This document shows positions 23,145-32,419 of a DNA stretch of 64,000 nt, in pieces. Source of the stretch: Carallia brachiata (Eukaryota > Streptophyta > Magnoliopsida > Malpighiales > Rhizophoraceae). Within the stretch, counting starts at the first letter, position 1; each line of letters opens with the position of its first letter. The translations under genes and the position numbers were made by a program. Under the pieces are notes generated by a model, which did not search any database, was not told where the DNA came from, and saw only the letters and a program-made list of their open reading frames with translations. The stretch lies in assembly GCA_021464245.1 (NCBI GenBank), contig JADCRB010000040.1:7784575-7848574 (forward strand). The letters run 5' to 3'.

Positions 23145-24372
23145 AGATGGAGAGAGAGGAAAAAAAATGTGCACTGCGCTAGGAAAGAACGGGAGACAAA
23201 AAGCGTTGGAGAGAAGAAGAGCGAAAAGACAACGTGTAAAAAGAAGAGTTGAAGAGAAGAAGGAGAAAAAAAATTATTTCTTAAATAAGAATTAATATAT
23301 TTATTTTACAAGGCATGGTGATTGGCGATAGTAAAAAATGAAATAAAAAAAAAGGCCAGTGACCATGCCCATCTAAAGTATAATCTTTCTAGAACAGGTC
23401 AAGGCCACGACACAAACGCGATTAAGATTGTGTCTATCACTCTACGTAGACAAAGAGTGTACATGAAATCACCAGATCCGTTTTGTTCAATTAAGCTGAC
23501 TAATATCAAATGGAAACTGTCAGAAACAGATTAGTTATGATTTCCAATTTAAGCAAACCCCATCAATAGTTTCGTTGCATTTAAAAAAAAAATTCAAAAA
23601 TGGGAAAAACTAAACCGACCGCCACCCATTAATAGTAATTACTCAAATTTTATTTTATAAAGAGGTAAACCACTCTAAAAAAGCACAATCATCTTATTTA
23701 TGTTGCTTATGTAAATTTCTTAAAATTTTTGCTATCGATATTTTTGAAAATTTATTTTTTCTTATAAACCTGGTTCAAATCCTCAAATTGACTAAACCAA
23801 CGTGTTAACAACAATGTGATTGGTTTCACTCTTTTAGTTACGAAACCATGTATATTTTAAATGTCGAACAGTATTGGTTAGTGCCTTGCCTTGCTCGTCT
23901 TGGACCTTTGCGATCTTGTTAGGCCCACCGTACAGGCCATCTCTAAGGCCTTCGTATTTTTATTTCTCTTCTGTGAATCATTTCTTCGTATGTTAAAGAA
24001 TAATTGTTAGCACAAAAAGTTAATAACTGTTCAAAAAATAATAATAGTAATAATTGAAGGTTGTGGTTCGAAATTTTTCTGAAGTGAGCACTGAAAAGAA
24101 TCAAATCGGCAGGAACCCTACCAAAGCACTGAAGACTAAATTTGACCGTGATTTGAGAGTCATTTGACCGTAACAAATATTTAACTGTGAATTTTATTTT
24201 TTTTGGAACATTTAACCGTGATTAATATATAATAGCAATTTTAATAAGCAAGATTTGAGTCTACGAAATTTATCTACAAAAGAAAGATTTCCTTTTTAAT
24301 CAATGAATATAGCGATTGTTGACCAACATGACATTGAATTCTTTACAATTTTATTGCTCTTCACACATAAAT
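22920..24372. other. Right flank of the satellite and AT-rich intergenic DNA
   Basis: It contains a purine-rich stretch with (GA)n (23106-23137) and further GAGAAGAA-type repeats to about 23270. I see no gene. A less AT-rich patch near 23880-23950 is unidentified. Confidence 0.35.
23106..23137 (+). repeat. (GA)n microsatellite
   Basis: About 15 GA units are followed by two GAGATG-interrupted GA runs to 23159. Confidence 0.9.
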
Positions 24373-24735
24373 CATTCCTAAAATGATTATGATTATGGAT
24401 AATATAATGAATTTTCAAGATTTTTTAAAATATTCCTAAATACATTTAGTTTATGAACGATGTCCTCAATTTAAGAGATTTTATCGAATTATTTCCTAAA
24501 CCATACTCTCAAAACCATTCCTAAAATGATTATGTTTATGAGTGATATTTCTCGAGATTTGTCAAATTATTTCCCAAACAAAAATCCTGAGATCTTTTCC
24601 AAAATAATTAAGTTTATGAATAATATCCTAAAGTCACGAGATTTGTTAATTTATTGTCTAAAACAAACTCCCATAATCATTCCTGTAATGTTCCCATGAT
24701 ATGAGTGGGAGATTTGTTAATTTATAATTAAAAAC
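24373..24735 (+). repeat. Degenerate ~82-bp tandem array
   Basis: ATTCCTAAAATGATTATG-like starts recur near 24373, 24430 (partial), 24514, 24594 and 24679. Most are followed by TTTATGA.TGATAT, AGATTTGT.AA and TTATTTCC.AAAC. The spacing of the last steps is 80-85 bp. The copies are strongly diverged. Confidence 0.55.
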
Positions 24736-24899
24736 AATTTACTGGATCTTTTAGGAGATGCCTAACAGTTAAAAACTTAGACTTTCATCAAGATTATAAT
24801 TTGTAATTTTGAAAAAATAAGTATGAAGTTTATCAAAACAAGAACTATTTTATTATTTAGTTCACGATACAATAGACCTTTTAATTAAAATATAAAGGA

Positions 24900-25410
24900 C
24901 TAAAATGGAACTAGATCAAATCAAAATTGGAGCTAAAATCTTAATCCAATTGGACCCTAGAACTCACAATTCTAGCTGGGCTGAGATCAGGGTTCCCTGA
25001 ATTCCATTTATAACAAATCGACATAAGAAATCGCACTATATTCCAAACTCCAAGTTTACAATTTCACTAGGGTGCAAGTTCAGCATTTAACGTTACAAAT
25101 AAAGTAGGAACTATGTATTGGATAATACTCTGTATTTGATTTTTGTATTTTACTTGTAGCTTATCCGTGGAGTTCCTATCCTTTTCATACATCCTCTGCA
25201 ACTGCACAATGCTTGTACGCCTGTAAGGTTTTGCTATTGTATCAATGAAACTGTAGCCAACTTTATTTCATTTGTTTAATTCTTTTTTGGTACCAGGGCT
25301 GTCCAAGCTTAACCACATCAACAATGGCCTATGACTCTTCATCAAAGTCTTCCACCATCGACGTTCAACCTTCGACTTATTGGGGTCAAACTCAAATTAT
25401 GTGGTGAAAT
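24900..25410 (+). mobile_element. Relic of a Copia-type LTR retrotransposon 5' end
   Basis: TGGTACCAGGGC at 25288-25299 differs at two positions from the tRNA-Met primer-binding site TGGTATCAGAGC typical of plant Copia elements. It is followed by an ATG at 25324 that opens a Ser/Thr-rich gag-like frame of about 28 codons before a stop. The sequence before it would be the 5' LTR; its left limit is not visible. No pol region follows, so the element is truncated. Confidence 0.4.
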
Positions 25411-27060
25411 TAGAATTGAGTGGTGAAATAAATGTTGTGTGGTATTGGGACAAAGTATACATGGACTGGGGATAAAGTATTTGTGTAGTGCAGAAGAAAG
25501 AAAAAAAATTTATTGTATCCCACCAAAAGAAATAAAATATAAAAAATTAATAGTATAAGATTATCTACCATTCACATATAGTTTTGGGTTTTAAGTTATG
25601 ACTACTAGATAGATATATATATATAAATAAGGTATTTGGGGGAAAAGAAAAGTTATACTATTTTATAATATCTCTTGATATCACAGTTTGACTTAATCTT
25701 TTATGTATTACAGATATTTGTCTATTATGATATTTTATTTTGGGTTGATAGCGGCACTTTTGTGTATTCGGTGTGTTGTGAGATTTGTGTAAATAGAGTA
25801 AGTATTTACTTAGGCATATTGAGTTTTTTAGTATAGTAAATTTTTTTGTAAAATATTATAATTTCTTTATTTGTTTTATCAATAATATTTTTTGTCTGTT
25901 TTCACCCATAAATATAAACTCTAAGTTAAGTTATATCTGCGTGTTCATTTTTATTTTCCCTATACTTTTTATATTTTGTTGGTGTTTGCTTTCTCGCTTT
26001 CGCAACCCAATAGTTGTACCAGAGTTTCAATTTATCATCGGAGAATTTCCCAACACGATTAGAATACCTTCGACCCCAGACTTAATCACAATAAACACAG
26101 AAGTCCAACTCCCATTAAATCACACCTCTTCCGATCACTCATTCTCAAGAACTTAACAATGATGCCATCTGCCATACCCGTATTAATATTGATAAAAATT
26201 AAAGTACACAACTTAAATTGACAAAATCCAAAAAATTGACGACCAAATTTATAGTTAACCCAAAATCAAATGAAAATTAGAAGAAATGGAGTGTTTCTAT
26301 GGCAGCCTTCACTTTTCAATTTTCTCAAAGCGGGAAGAAAAGGAAAGAAAATTTGTCAGCTGCTGCAATAAATTTCTGAAGTTTACCGAATTTTCATAGT
26401 TATGTTATGCACGAATAGCATCTTTCCGTACCTTACCCGCCTGCCTATTATCTTCTTCAAGCTGAACAGTTGGGTATTAACTCCCCTCTCCTAAATTGCT
26501 TCTGCTTGGGATGTTTCCACTACCCATATTTTTATGAGATTTATGATTTCTTTTACACTTTTTCTTGAACTACATGTGCTTTGTCCTTGAAATTATTAAT
26601 TCAATGGCTTTATGCTAAAGTATAATGATAATTTCAATTTAAAAATTATATTTTCCCCCTTTTTGGTCTAATTGGGTGAGAATTGAGATTTAACTTTCAG
26701 TGAAATAAGAGATTTGAACATAAGATATTACTCCAAGTTTTATGTCTCGTATCCTATATACATAATGGTTTCTATTTCCTTTTTTAAATATCAAAACATG
26801 ATTTTTTTTCCCTCAAATTATGTCATCTAATTTCTAAACAAATTTATAATTTAAGTTTTTTTATTGTTGTTGTTAGTTTGATGTCATCCGAACAAGAAAA
26901 AATCTTTCTTTCAAGTATGTTTTTTTTAATTTTTTTGATAGAAAATTGATCTCATTTTTTCGTTAAAAGAAACAAATAATAAACAAAAAAAAAAATATAG
27001 TATTATATGGTGTGGTTGCCGTTTGTGACCGTTGCAAAAAAAAAAAAAAAGAAATCGCCG
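25411..27060. other. AT-rich intergenic stretch
   Basis: No supported gene. A 71-codon open frame near 25941-26156 has no recognisable domain. It includes GTACCAGAGTTTC near 26019, which could be another decayed primer-binding site. Confidence 0.35.
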
Positions 27061-27064
27061 CAAC

Positions 27065-27106
27065 GGTTAGGTTGGAAAAAACCAAACCCACGTGTACGTG
27101 CACGAT
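27065..27106 (+). promoter_or_regulatory. Promoter elements of the 27396 AGP gene (AC-like element and G-box)
   Basis: GGTTAGGTTGG (27065-27075) is the complement of CCAACCTAACC, an AC element of the kind bound by R2R3-MYB factors of secondary wall and phenylpropanoid genes. CACGTG (27089-27094) is a G-box followed by ACGTGCACG. Both lie about 195-225 bp before the TATA box. Function is inferred from motif identity and position only. Confidence 0.45.
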
Positions 27107-27287
27107 TAATTGGACAACTGTACCTTAATCATTAAGCACAGACCTAAAATCTCGCTGGCAGACAAAACCGCGTCATCACCCTTCATCTAAATCAAAATCA
27201 GATCCGAAAGATTATTAGATAATCTGACGGTTGTGAAATGAGACGTGCGGGCCCTCCACTAGTCGCTCGTTCCCCAAATCACACGGC

Positions 27288-27295
27288 TATAAATA
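27288..27295 (+). promoter_or_regulatory. TATA box of the 27396 AGP gene
   Basis: TATAAATA lies 101-108 bases before the ATG. It is followed by a CT-rich leader (CTCTCTTTCACTATCTCTC), which is common in strongly expressed plant genes. Confidence 0.75.
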
Positions 27296-27395
27296 GCCCC
27301 CCTCGCCTCCTCTTCGCTTCACAAAATCTCACAAATCTCCACCAGCTTCTCTCTTTCACTATCTCTCTCTGTTTCTCTCTTTCTCGAAACCCATA

Positions 27396-27782
27396 ATGGC
27401 AAATTCTAGTGTTCTTTTGTTGGCGCTGATGGCATTACTGGTGGGATCCACGGCGGCTCAGTCACCGGCGAAATCTCCGGCGGCAGCACCGACGATATCT
27501 CCACGAGCCTCTTCTCCCACTCCTTCAGCTGTGAAACCACCGGCATCTCCTCCTTCTCCTCTGAAGACTCCACCAGCGGCTGCACCTTCTCCGACGGTCG
27601 TGGAGTCTCCTCCATCTCCTCCACCTTCATCGTCCTCTCCGGCTCCGGCGATCACTCCTTCCGTAATCTCCGCTCCGCCTACCGAAGCTCCTTCTCCGGC
27701 ACAGAACGGAGCCGTTTTGAACAGACTGTCCGTGACTGGGTGCATTGCCGCCGGATTCTTTGCTGTCCTTTTGGTCGTTTAG
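27396..27782 (+). CDS. Classical arabinogalactan protein (GPI-anchored)
   Basis: This single-exon gene encodes 128 aa. Residues 1-21 form a hydrophobic signal peptide ending in AA|Q. The mature part is dominated by Pro, Ala, Ser and Thr in non-contiguous repeats (SPAKSPAAAP, TPSAVKPPASPP, APSPAQ). These are the contexts in which proline is hydroxylated and carries arabinogalactan chains. Short SPP motifs (SPPSP) hint at a little extensin-like glycosylation as well. The C-terminus (LSVTGCIAAGFFAVLLVV) is a hydrophobic GPI-attachment signal after a small-residue region. The product is expected at the plasma membrane and wall surface. A TATA box and CT-rich leader precede it. The second AGP gene at 32016 shares the same architecture in opposite orientation. 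Confidence 0.92.
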   Translation: MANSSVLLLALMALLVGSTAAQSPAKSPAAAPTISPRASSPTPSAVKPPASPPSPLKTPPAAAPSPTVVESPPSPPPSSSSPAPAITPSVISAPPTEAPSPAQNGAVLNRLSVTGCIAAGFFAVLLVV

Positions 27783-28225
27783 GAGACTTGGCAGTTGTCA
27801 GTCGATGAGATCTTTTTGGTTTTTTGTTTTTTGTTTTTTTTTTTAAAAAATTGGGTATGTGATTTAGAGGCCAGACACTTTATATTTTTTTTTTTCATAT
27901 TTATTTTTTATTTGTTGATTTATTTATCTTCTACTAGTACTCGAATTTATAATTTTATATGATTTTATTTGAGTTCGTTTTGCTGACTTCTTTATTTATT
28001 TGCTAAGCAGAGGCCTAAGAGTCCGTGATAAATGAACAAATTACGATATTTTTTGGTTTTATTTTTGATAAAAGCGACCAAACATTAAAAAAAAAGCATG
28101 AAAATTGGCGATTCTCACATCATCTCATAAGTAATTTTCTTTTCTTAGTTTTTTTTTTTTTTTAAACTTTGTAATAAGCTCACTTAATCTTCTCCTTGCC
28201 AAAATTGCAATTGCACAAAATGGAT
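27783..28225. other. 3' flank of the AGP gene
   Basis: It is T-rich, with TTTTTTGTTTTTTG repeats just after the stop, and would hold the 3' UTR. No other feature is visible. Confidence 0.4.
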
Positions 28226-28229
28226 TAAC

Positions 28230-28715
28230 GTTGTTAAAACTGAACCGATCATCTAACTGAAAATATTAATAGTTTAAAATTTAATTAATCGAATCAATCG
28301 AACCAGCATTTGAATCGATATTTATACAAAAGTAATAAATTAAAAGTAATAAAAATTTTTTATATATAAAAGTAATAAAAAATAATATTTATAAATAGTA
28401 ATTAAATATTAATTTTTTTAATTTTAAAGATTAAATTAAAAATTTTAATCACATTTTAAGACTAAATTAAAATTTTTAATTAAATTTAGAGTTTAAATTA
28501 TAATTTAAATAATATTTGAAATTAAATTATAATTAATAATTTTTTAATTTAGTTTATCTAATCGATCAAATTTTTATCAATTTTGACTGTTTCTTTACCA
28601 ATTTTAAATGGTCTAAATTTTTTTTTTTAAATCAACCTTAAATCAAACTGAACTTCTGATCGGTCACCTATTAAATAGGTTCGATTAATCGGTCTGATTC
28701 GATTTTTACAAGAAC
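28230..28715. mobile_element. MITE of about 490 bp with imperfect terminal inverted repeats
   Basis: The left end reads GTTGTTAAAACTGAACCGATC (28230-28250). The right end, read in reverse complement, gives CTTGTAAAAATCGAATCAGACC. The inner parts contain opposed TTAATTAATCGAATC and GATTAATCGGTCTGATTC. The interior is over 80% AT with no coding capacity. This resembles the plant 'AACCGG/GGTTCGA' MITE class. Ends are approximate. Confidence 0.45.
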
Positions 28716-28790
28716 AGCACGGATACCAGGAGAAAAAGCAGACGAGTGGCTTCTGAATAGATTCCAAGTGCGTGGGCCGGCCTCAGGGCT

Positions 28791-28945
28791 ATTAATTCCA
28801 CCCTCGGCTTATTTCTCTCTTTTACTAAACCCATCTGATTTAACGAAGTTACCTCGTTTGTTTTTTCCATGTACCCAAAAGAATAATTAAGCAGCTCTAA
28901 TTTAAGAAAAATAAAAGAGAGAAATAGGCCGAGGGTGGAATTAAT
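28791..28945. repeat. 155-bp hairpin with near-perfect 34-bp arms
   Basis: The left arm 28791-28824 (ATTAATTCCACCCTCGGCTT...) and the right arm 28912-28945 are reverse complements at 33 of 34 positions. They are separated by an 87-bp loop. The single mismatch is T versus C in GGCTTAT/GGCCTAT. Neither arm belongs to the adjacent MITE. Confidence 0.9.
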
Positions 28946-28949
28946 TTAT

Positions 28950-30029
28950 ATGCCAAGAAAAGAGTTAACTCATTGCAATCTTCTTCCCAGAAAAGCACTA
29001 ACGCCTGATGGGCACCGTTATTTGCCCAATTTCAACTTTCCTGGGACCTTCATTCTTCCTAGTCTGTCTTCTTGCATTTTAACATGAAATAACTTTTGAC
29101 TGGAAATTCCTCTTCTTACGGGTCCGCTGATAAATGTTTATGGTTTTATACAGAGCCACATGATTCCACAAAATTGTAAAGTAACCAAAACTGACCCACA
29201 TGATTTCTACACGGTACAATTTGTCCGTTGGTCTTAATCCGTTGTTACTTTCCTCTCTCTCTCTCTTTCCTTTTCTTTTTTTTTTTTTGTTTTTTTTAGC
29301 TTGAATAGGTACACCGAACAAGAGATATACTTAAATATTAAAATAATATTATTTTCTTTTTTACAAAATTAAAATTTAAAAATAAATGAATATTAGTTTA
29401 AAATTTAAAATATTGACATCATATGAGATTCGTGAAAAAAAAAGTATATATTTTTTTGAACAAGAAAAAAAAATTAATCGTGAGTATATTGGTCATCACA
29501 TTTGTAAGTTGAGAATAGAGTAATTCTTGTCGTGTCTCATTCAATCACTTCTAAAGGGTAGACCTCATTACTCGTGTACTTTGGTCCTAACGGGCTTTCC
29601 TCGCACTTGCTTACAGTGTTAACGATTCGTAAACTTACAATCACGCATCTGCATAAATCACATTTATTTGAGGTAGATGATAGCGTAGAGATTTAAATTC
29701 AGATCGTTGCAGAAGAAAGCACGCTGAATCACCACTAAACTACCAACTCAAGTGGTATTAAAAAAATATATTTGATACACAATATTTGGTATGTTTGCTC
29801 TTTGTTTTGGAAAAAGATAAATACACACTTTCGTACGCAAATTCGTACGTGTATGAATATAATAATTATTTTTTATATTACCTTATAAAACAAATTTCGG
29901 AAAGAAAAAAAAATTATTTAAAGAATCTTATATGATATTTATATTTTATATTCTAAAATAATACTTATCTAGATATAATTGTTAGTTTTTTATTAAACAA
30001 AATTTTTTATTATTGTACTAAAAAATAAT

Positions 30030-30068
<39 letters not shown>

Positions 30069-32015
30069 GTATATCTCTTTAGTTTTTTTTTTTTAAAATG
30101 GGAGAAAGTGCAAAATGCTGAAAGACCGCAATCTCGACCTAGTACCTACCCTTCAGAGAGAAAAAAAAAAAAAAAAAAGCCTCACTGATACTGCCTCAGC
30201 ACCCTCTTTGAACGCGCTTCCGATTTCCACGGCACATGGGGTCATTGAAAAATTATGCTCTTAGCTTTCGGAAATCCACAAAAAGAAAAAGAAAAAGAAA
30301 AAGCAAAACGCAACCCTCGAGAGATTCTTCACCCCTGCTTTAATGTAGCTCTTTCATTTCCACCGTAGCAATCAAAATAATGAGTCTTAATCATGTGCAG
30401 CCAATACCAGCTAACACGAATATCAAAATGTCGGTCTCCGTCGCTTGGAACCACATTGACCAGCGAAGTGGGATCGTCGAATCAATCCCGATTCCCAACA
30501 ACAGACACTGATCAACAGCTTCGGTTTCACAAAAGGGTAACGTTTTAATCATGGACTTCTACGTTAATCATTGATAGTTCCGAGTTAAGCGAGCTGGGCC
30601 AAGAAACTTGCAAAGCAAAGGAAAGGGCTAATGATGTCAATCCGAAACTTTAGGAAGCCATAACAATAGAGAAAATTGCACATTTTGGATCTCCCAGAGA
30701 CCTTCGTCTTTATAAGTTTTGAAACACTCATACTTAGTAAAATTCAACTTTGAGATATATTATTTTAAAAACACTGAAAACTCTAAAATCACTTGAACTC
30801 TTATTTTTAAATAGAAAAATCAATCTTTAGTCCATACAACTTTAAAATAATAATAATAATAATGATGTGACTTTGGTAGCGTGCACTGTTTTTGATAGTG
30901 TGTATTTAAGTGCTAAATGGGTGCTAATTGGCACCTTTGCTTGATGTTCATGTAACTAGGCTTAGGAAAGTGTAAGAACACCAAACAGACTGTGGGCCCA
31001 AGGGACTTGAGCTTGGGCGTTCCATGTCAAATGAGCCCAAGGACTACTCGAAGAAGTCCATATCTATCATCTTCTTGAATTTAATTAGCCAATTCTTGAT
31101 TTTCATTGGTTCATGTGGCAAACCAAAGTTCTGTTCAATTTGAAATAACTAAATTTTTAAGTGGTTCAACGAGAGCTAGTGGGAGCATAAAAGGTACCTT
31201 TCCTTCCCGACAACAAACCTCAAGCTTTTGGACATTTGATTTCAGGAGCAACTTAATGTTTTATTTGAATTTTCAGATTTTGGTGAGAAAGAAATTTATG
31301 AGAAAGAAAATTGAAAAAAAAAAGTTATAAGAAAATGATGGGAAAGTAAAAATTTGTATTTAGATTGTATGGAAAAATTGTGAGAAAGTAAGATGTACGG
31401 AAAAAATTACAAAAATAATCCTATTAATAACTGAATAGTATGCTGAAATTACAAGAATGTCTAAATAAATAATTCAATTGATTGGCGCTATTTTAGTAAT
31501 TTTGTTTCCATGTGTTTTGATTTTTTAAAAATCTTTTCTGACAATGTACAGCAGTAAGTTGATTTCTTCTTACATGTGTCTTTTCTCTTGCTTTTCTCCC
31601 TCTCATATGATTCCAAACACATGAAACCATATTGGATTTTGAAATTTTCTTTCGCACTCATGTCTCACATGTAACTAAACAGAGGGTAAGAGTAAATGAA
31701 TCACTATATATATATATATAATCGTATGAAACAAATTAGTAAACAAAGAAAGAACATAATTTAATAGTAAAAATAATGAATCAACTATGAAAAATTAAAA
31801 CAATTATAATGATACAATGAGGCCAAACCACCAGCATCACACCCACGATGGTTCAAGTTTTAGAAGAAGAAAGAGAGAAAAAACTTAGAAAACGGGAAAA
31901 AATAATGTAAAATGAATTAAGAAAAAAACAAAAACAAACAAACAAACAAGCCACACCACAATTACTCATGCAATTATAAAACAACATGCTGTCTCATCAT
32001 CAACATTCAACAACT
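28950..32015. other. Intergenic DNA between the two AGP genes
   Basis: It is mostly AT-rich. It includes (AT)16 at 30033-30064, a CT-rich patch at 29252-29290, a possible decayed minus-strand SINE head near 29665-29755 (box A-like GAGTTGGTAGTTTAGTGG) and a less AT-rich unidentified stretch at 30120-30690. No gene can be supported. Confidence 0.4.
30033..30064. repeat. (AT)n microsatellite
   Basis: About 16 uninterrupted AT units. Confidence 0.9.
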
Positions 32016-32324
32016 CTACATCAGTAAAACGGCAGTGAACAGAGCAGAAGCCACGGTTCCAGTAACAGCGACTCTGCTCAAAACGGCACCGCTTGCTGCC
32101 GGTGCAGGAGCTGCAGCTGGCGTTGCGGAGACTGCGGACTGGGGAGTAGAACCTGTCGCCCGAGAAGGAGAAGGCGCGGAGATCGGAGAATGAGAAGAAG
32201 GGCCTTCAGCGGATGGTTTTTTCTGTACCGGAGACTTGGTCGGAGAATGTGCCGGTGACTGTGCCATTGCAGAGGTCAAAAACAATGTCACTAGCATCAA
32301 AACAAAGACGCTCGAGCGAGCCAT
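32016..32324 (-). CDS. Short classical arabinogalactan protein (GPI-anchored)
   Basis: This single-exon gene encodes 102 aa. Residues 1-21 are a signal peptide (SSVFVLMLVTLFLTSAMA|Q). The mature region is rich in Ser, Pro, Ala and Thr (SPAHSPTKSP, APSPSRATGS, TPAAAPAPAA), with Ala-Pro and Ser-Pro units suited to arabinogalactan addition. A single KK pair (VQKKPS) interrupts it but is too short to be the Lys-rich block of Lys-rich AGPs. The C-terminal hydrophobic stretch (VAVTGTVASALFTAVLLM) follows ASGAVLSR, which fits GPI cleavage. It shares the signal-peptide pattern, QSPA start and GAVL-S/NR-VTG tail with the AGP at 27396, so the two may be diverged duplicates in convergent orientation. 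A TATATATA box lies 83-90 bases upstream. Confidence 0.9.
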   Translation of the reverse strand: MARSSVFVLMLVTLFLTSAMAQSPAHSPTKSPVQKKPSAEGPSSHSPISAPSPSRATGSTPQSAVSATPAAAPAPAASGAVLSRVAVTGTVASALFTAVLLM

Positions 32325-32406
32325 TTAGACAGACACTGTCGGATGGCGAAGTAAGGCAGTGGCGGCTAGCTTTCGACGAGGAAAGACAAAGCCTTTATGC
32401 TGGGGA

Positions 32407-32414
32407 TATATATA
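32407..32414 (-). promoter_or_regulatory. TATA box of the 32324 AGP gene
   Basis: A TATATATA run (32406-32415 as alternating AT) lies about 83-90 bases upstream of the minus-strand ATG, at similar spacing to the TATA box of the first AGP gene. Confidence 0.6.
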
Positions 32415-32419
32415 TGAAA

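Noticed and set aside
27458..27745. Long Gly/Glu-rich open frames antisense to the AGP gene
   Set aside because: They are the complement of Pro/Ala/Ser codons of the AGP and arise from its GC-skewed third positions; there are no independent signals.
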